From assembly GCF_000349845.1 (NCBI RefSeq), contig NC_020829.1:744001-808000 (forward strand): a stretch of 64,000 nucleotides of DNA, read 5' to 3'. Numbering within the stretch: the first letter of the stretch is position 1; the number at the start of each line of letters is the position of its first letter. The notes under the pieces are model-generated. The model was not told the DNA's origin, did not search any database, and saw only the letters and a list, made by a program, of their open reading frames with translations. Source of the DNA: Pseudomonas sp. ATCC 13867. GTDB lineage: Bacteria > Pseudomonadota > Gammaproteobacteria > Pseudomonadales > Pseudomonadaceae. Of the stretch, positions 63,026-64,000 are shown piece after piece. The translations under genes and the position numbers were made by a program.

Positions 63026-63215
63026 TGGAAAGTGTTCGCGAGCAAGCTCGCTCTTACAGAGGGATGGCTTTTCGTGGGAGCGAGCTTGCTCGCGAACCGA
63101 TCAGGAATGCGCCGTATGGATCTCGTAGGACGCATAAAGCGGCACGCTCTATCGCCATTCCGCGGCTGGACTGATGGCGGATAACGCCGTAGGAGTTATC
63201 CGCCCTACGATGGGG
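63026..63215. repeat. REP elements in the 500-base gap before the AraC gene
   Basis: The gap 62771-63270 holds the operator above and no gene. An inverted REP TCGCGAGCAAGCTCGCTCTT (~63036-63055) is followed by a direct REP GGGAGCGAGCTTGCTCGCGA (~63077-63096). After these come CTCGTAGGACGCATAAAGCG (~63122-63141) and the GGCGGATAAC ... GTTATCCGCCCTACG palindrome (~63177-63209). Confidence 0.7.
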
Positions 63216-63270
63216 CTCGTGATTCGCCGCCGGAATGGGCCATGCTCGCGATCGCACCCACGGGGCGCTC

Positions 63271-64000
63271 CTACAAGTGATTGGGAGCGGTCTGGGAATC
63301 GCGGTACTGCGTCGGCGACAGCCCGGTCAGCGCGCGGAACTGCCGGCTGAAGGCGCTGTGGTCGGTGTAGCCGCAGCGCAGGGCGATCTCGGTGATCGGC
63401 AGGTCTTCGCCCAGCAGGCGGGTGGCCGCGCCCAGGCGCGCCTTGTGGATCATCTGCCGCGGGGTGAGCTGGAAGATGCGCTTGCAGTGGCGCTCGAGCT
63501 GGGCGACGGACAGCCCGGCCAGCTCGGTCAGCTCGCCGAGATTGATCGGCTTGTCGAAATGCTCGCGGATATAGGCATCCACCGCCGCCAGGCGCTGATA
63601 GGCCGGATGCGTGGATTGCGCCGCCTGCAGGTCGCTGGAAATCCCCGCCATGCCGATCACCGCGCCGCCGGCATCGCGCAGCGCCAGCTTGTGGGTCAGG
63701 CACCAGCCGGGCTGGCGGCCGAGGTAGAGGTGCAGCTCCAACTGGTCGCTGAGCTGGCCGCCGGTTTCCAGTACGCGGCGGTCCTGCTCGGTGTAGACCG
63801 GGCCGAAGCGCGAGGGGAAGACCTCTTCGGCGGTGCGCCCGAGCAGTTCGCTGGCATCCTTCACGCCGCAGCGCCGGGCCAGGGTCTGGTTGACCAGCAC
63901 GTAGCGCGCCGCGGTGTCCTTGATGAAGAACACCACGCCGGGCATGGCATCGAGCAGCGGGGCTATCTGCCGGAAAGTCTGCAGCAGGCTGTCCAGGTCG
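63271..64000 (-). CDS. PAS-AraC-family regulator (5' end outside window)
   Basis: The frame is open to the window edge, upstream of the Met at 63945, reading DLDSLLQTFRQIAPLLDAMP, so the start lies beyond 64000. A PAS domain (GVVFFIKDTAARYVLVNQTL; LLGRTAEEVFPSRFG; AVIGMAGISSDL) is followed by two AraC HTHs (INLGELTELAGLSVAQLERH and ITEIALRCGYTDHSAFSRQF). It is placed like LhpR, the activator of hydroxyproline genes in P. aeruginosa (PA1261, recalled). It probably activates the set downstream of it on the same strand. Confidence 0.9.
   Translation of the reverse strand, partial: DLDSLLQTFRQIAPLLDAMPGVVFFIKDTAARYVLVNQTLARRCGVKDASELLGRTAEEVFPSRFGPVYTEQDRRVLETGGQLSDQLELHLYLGRQPGWCLTHKLALRDAGGAVIGMAGISSDLQAAQSTHPAYQRLAAVDAYIREHFDKPINLGELTELAGLSVAQLERHCKRIFQLTPRQMIHKARLGAATRLLGEDLPITEIALRCGYTDHSAFSRQFRALTGLSPTQYRDSQTAPNHL

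Overview
The window is a high-GC chromosomal segment from a Pseudomonas, most likely of the P. aeruginosa group (aeruginosa / citronellolis / nitroreducens / knackmussii type). This rests on codon use, on dense REP-type intergenic repeats of the kind GTAGGAGCGAGCTTGCTCGCGA, on OprD-family porin and Crc/Hfq-type signals, and on gene order that I recall from P. aeruginosa: an IclR-pauA-mucK-ACAD-ECH-ACAD-SDR-NQO-porin block and a hydroxyproline (lhp) block. I see no rRNA, tRNA, CRISPR array, prophage, integron or complete insertion sequence. Nearly all genes look intact; only the two edge genes are truncated.

Layout. 1-631: 3' end of a hybrid histidine kinase. 803-3012 (-): ilvE and an IclR regulator. 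3027-15964 (+): a catabolic operon driven by a TTGACA promoter next to the iclR start. It encodes a DUF35-like protein and a thiolase-fold partner, a pimeloyl-CoA-synthetase-like ligase (PauA), MaoC hydratase, MFS importer (MucK type), hotdog thioesterase, two acyl-CoA dehydrogenases, an enoyl-CoA hydratase, a hydroxyacyl-CoA-type SDR, an FMN NADH:quinone reductase/NMO and an OprD porin. Together they form an uptake, CoA activation and beta-oxidation pathway for a carboxylic acid, probably a dicarboxylate. Its first gene, its importer and its porin each carry an AAnAAnAA (Crc/Hfq) motif at the translation start. 16061-18428: TetR plus AidB-like acyl-CoA dehydrogenase with palindromic operators. 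18561-19200: HicAB toxin-antitoxin pair. 19313-21789: amn with CTGTCAT (Pho-box-like) elements, then deoC.

21800-48192 is mostly housekeeping and poorly characterised genes: SEC-C protein, MBL hydrolase, rluE, DUF2788, an Lrp regulator divergent from a possible leader RNA/sRNA with a strong terminator, DUF6515, fieF, DinB, lipoprotein, hrpB, a periplasmic binding protein, EEP nuclease, dual CDGSH protein, SDR, VOC, membrane protein, DUF2076, NYN, rhlE, two GNATs, a flavoprotein, an unrecognised protein, an HDAC-family amidohydrolase, MFS, a double SagB-type oxidoreductase, tesB and a HAD phosphatase.

48549-52643 (-): btuB behind a cobalamin riboswitch, and dxs. 52900-64000: hydroxyproline catabolism. 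A Delta1-pyrroline-2-carboxylate reductase gene (+) faces a minus-strand set: binding protein, type I aconitase X, two permeases, ATPase, Ser/Cys proline-racemase-family enzyme, DHDPS-like deaminase and semialdehyde dehydrogenase. A PAS-AraC regulator is cut by the window end. Two TCGTATACGA palindromes lie in front of the two likely promoters of this set. The most unusual observations are the Cys-less thiolase/DUF35 pair, the shared TCGTATACGA operators, the leader/sRNA next to the Lrp gene, the orphan double SagB protein and a MITE-like 143-bp inverted repeat.
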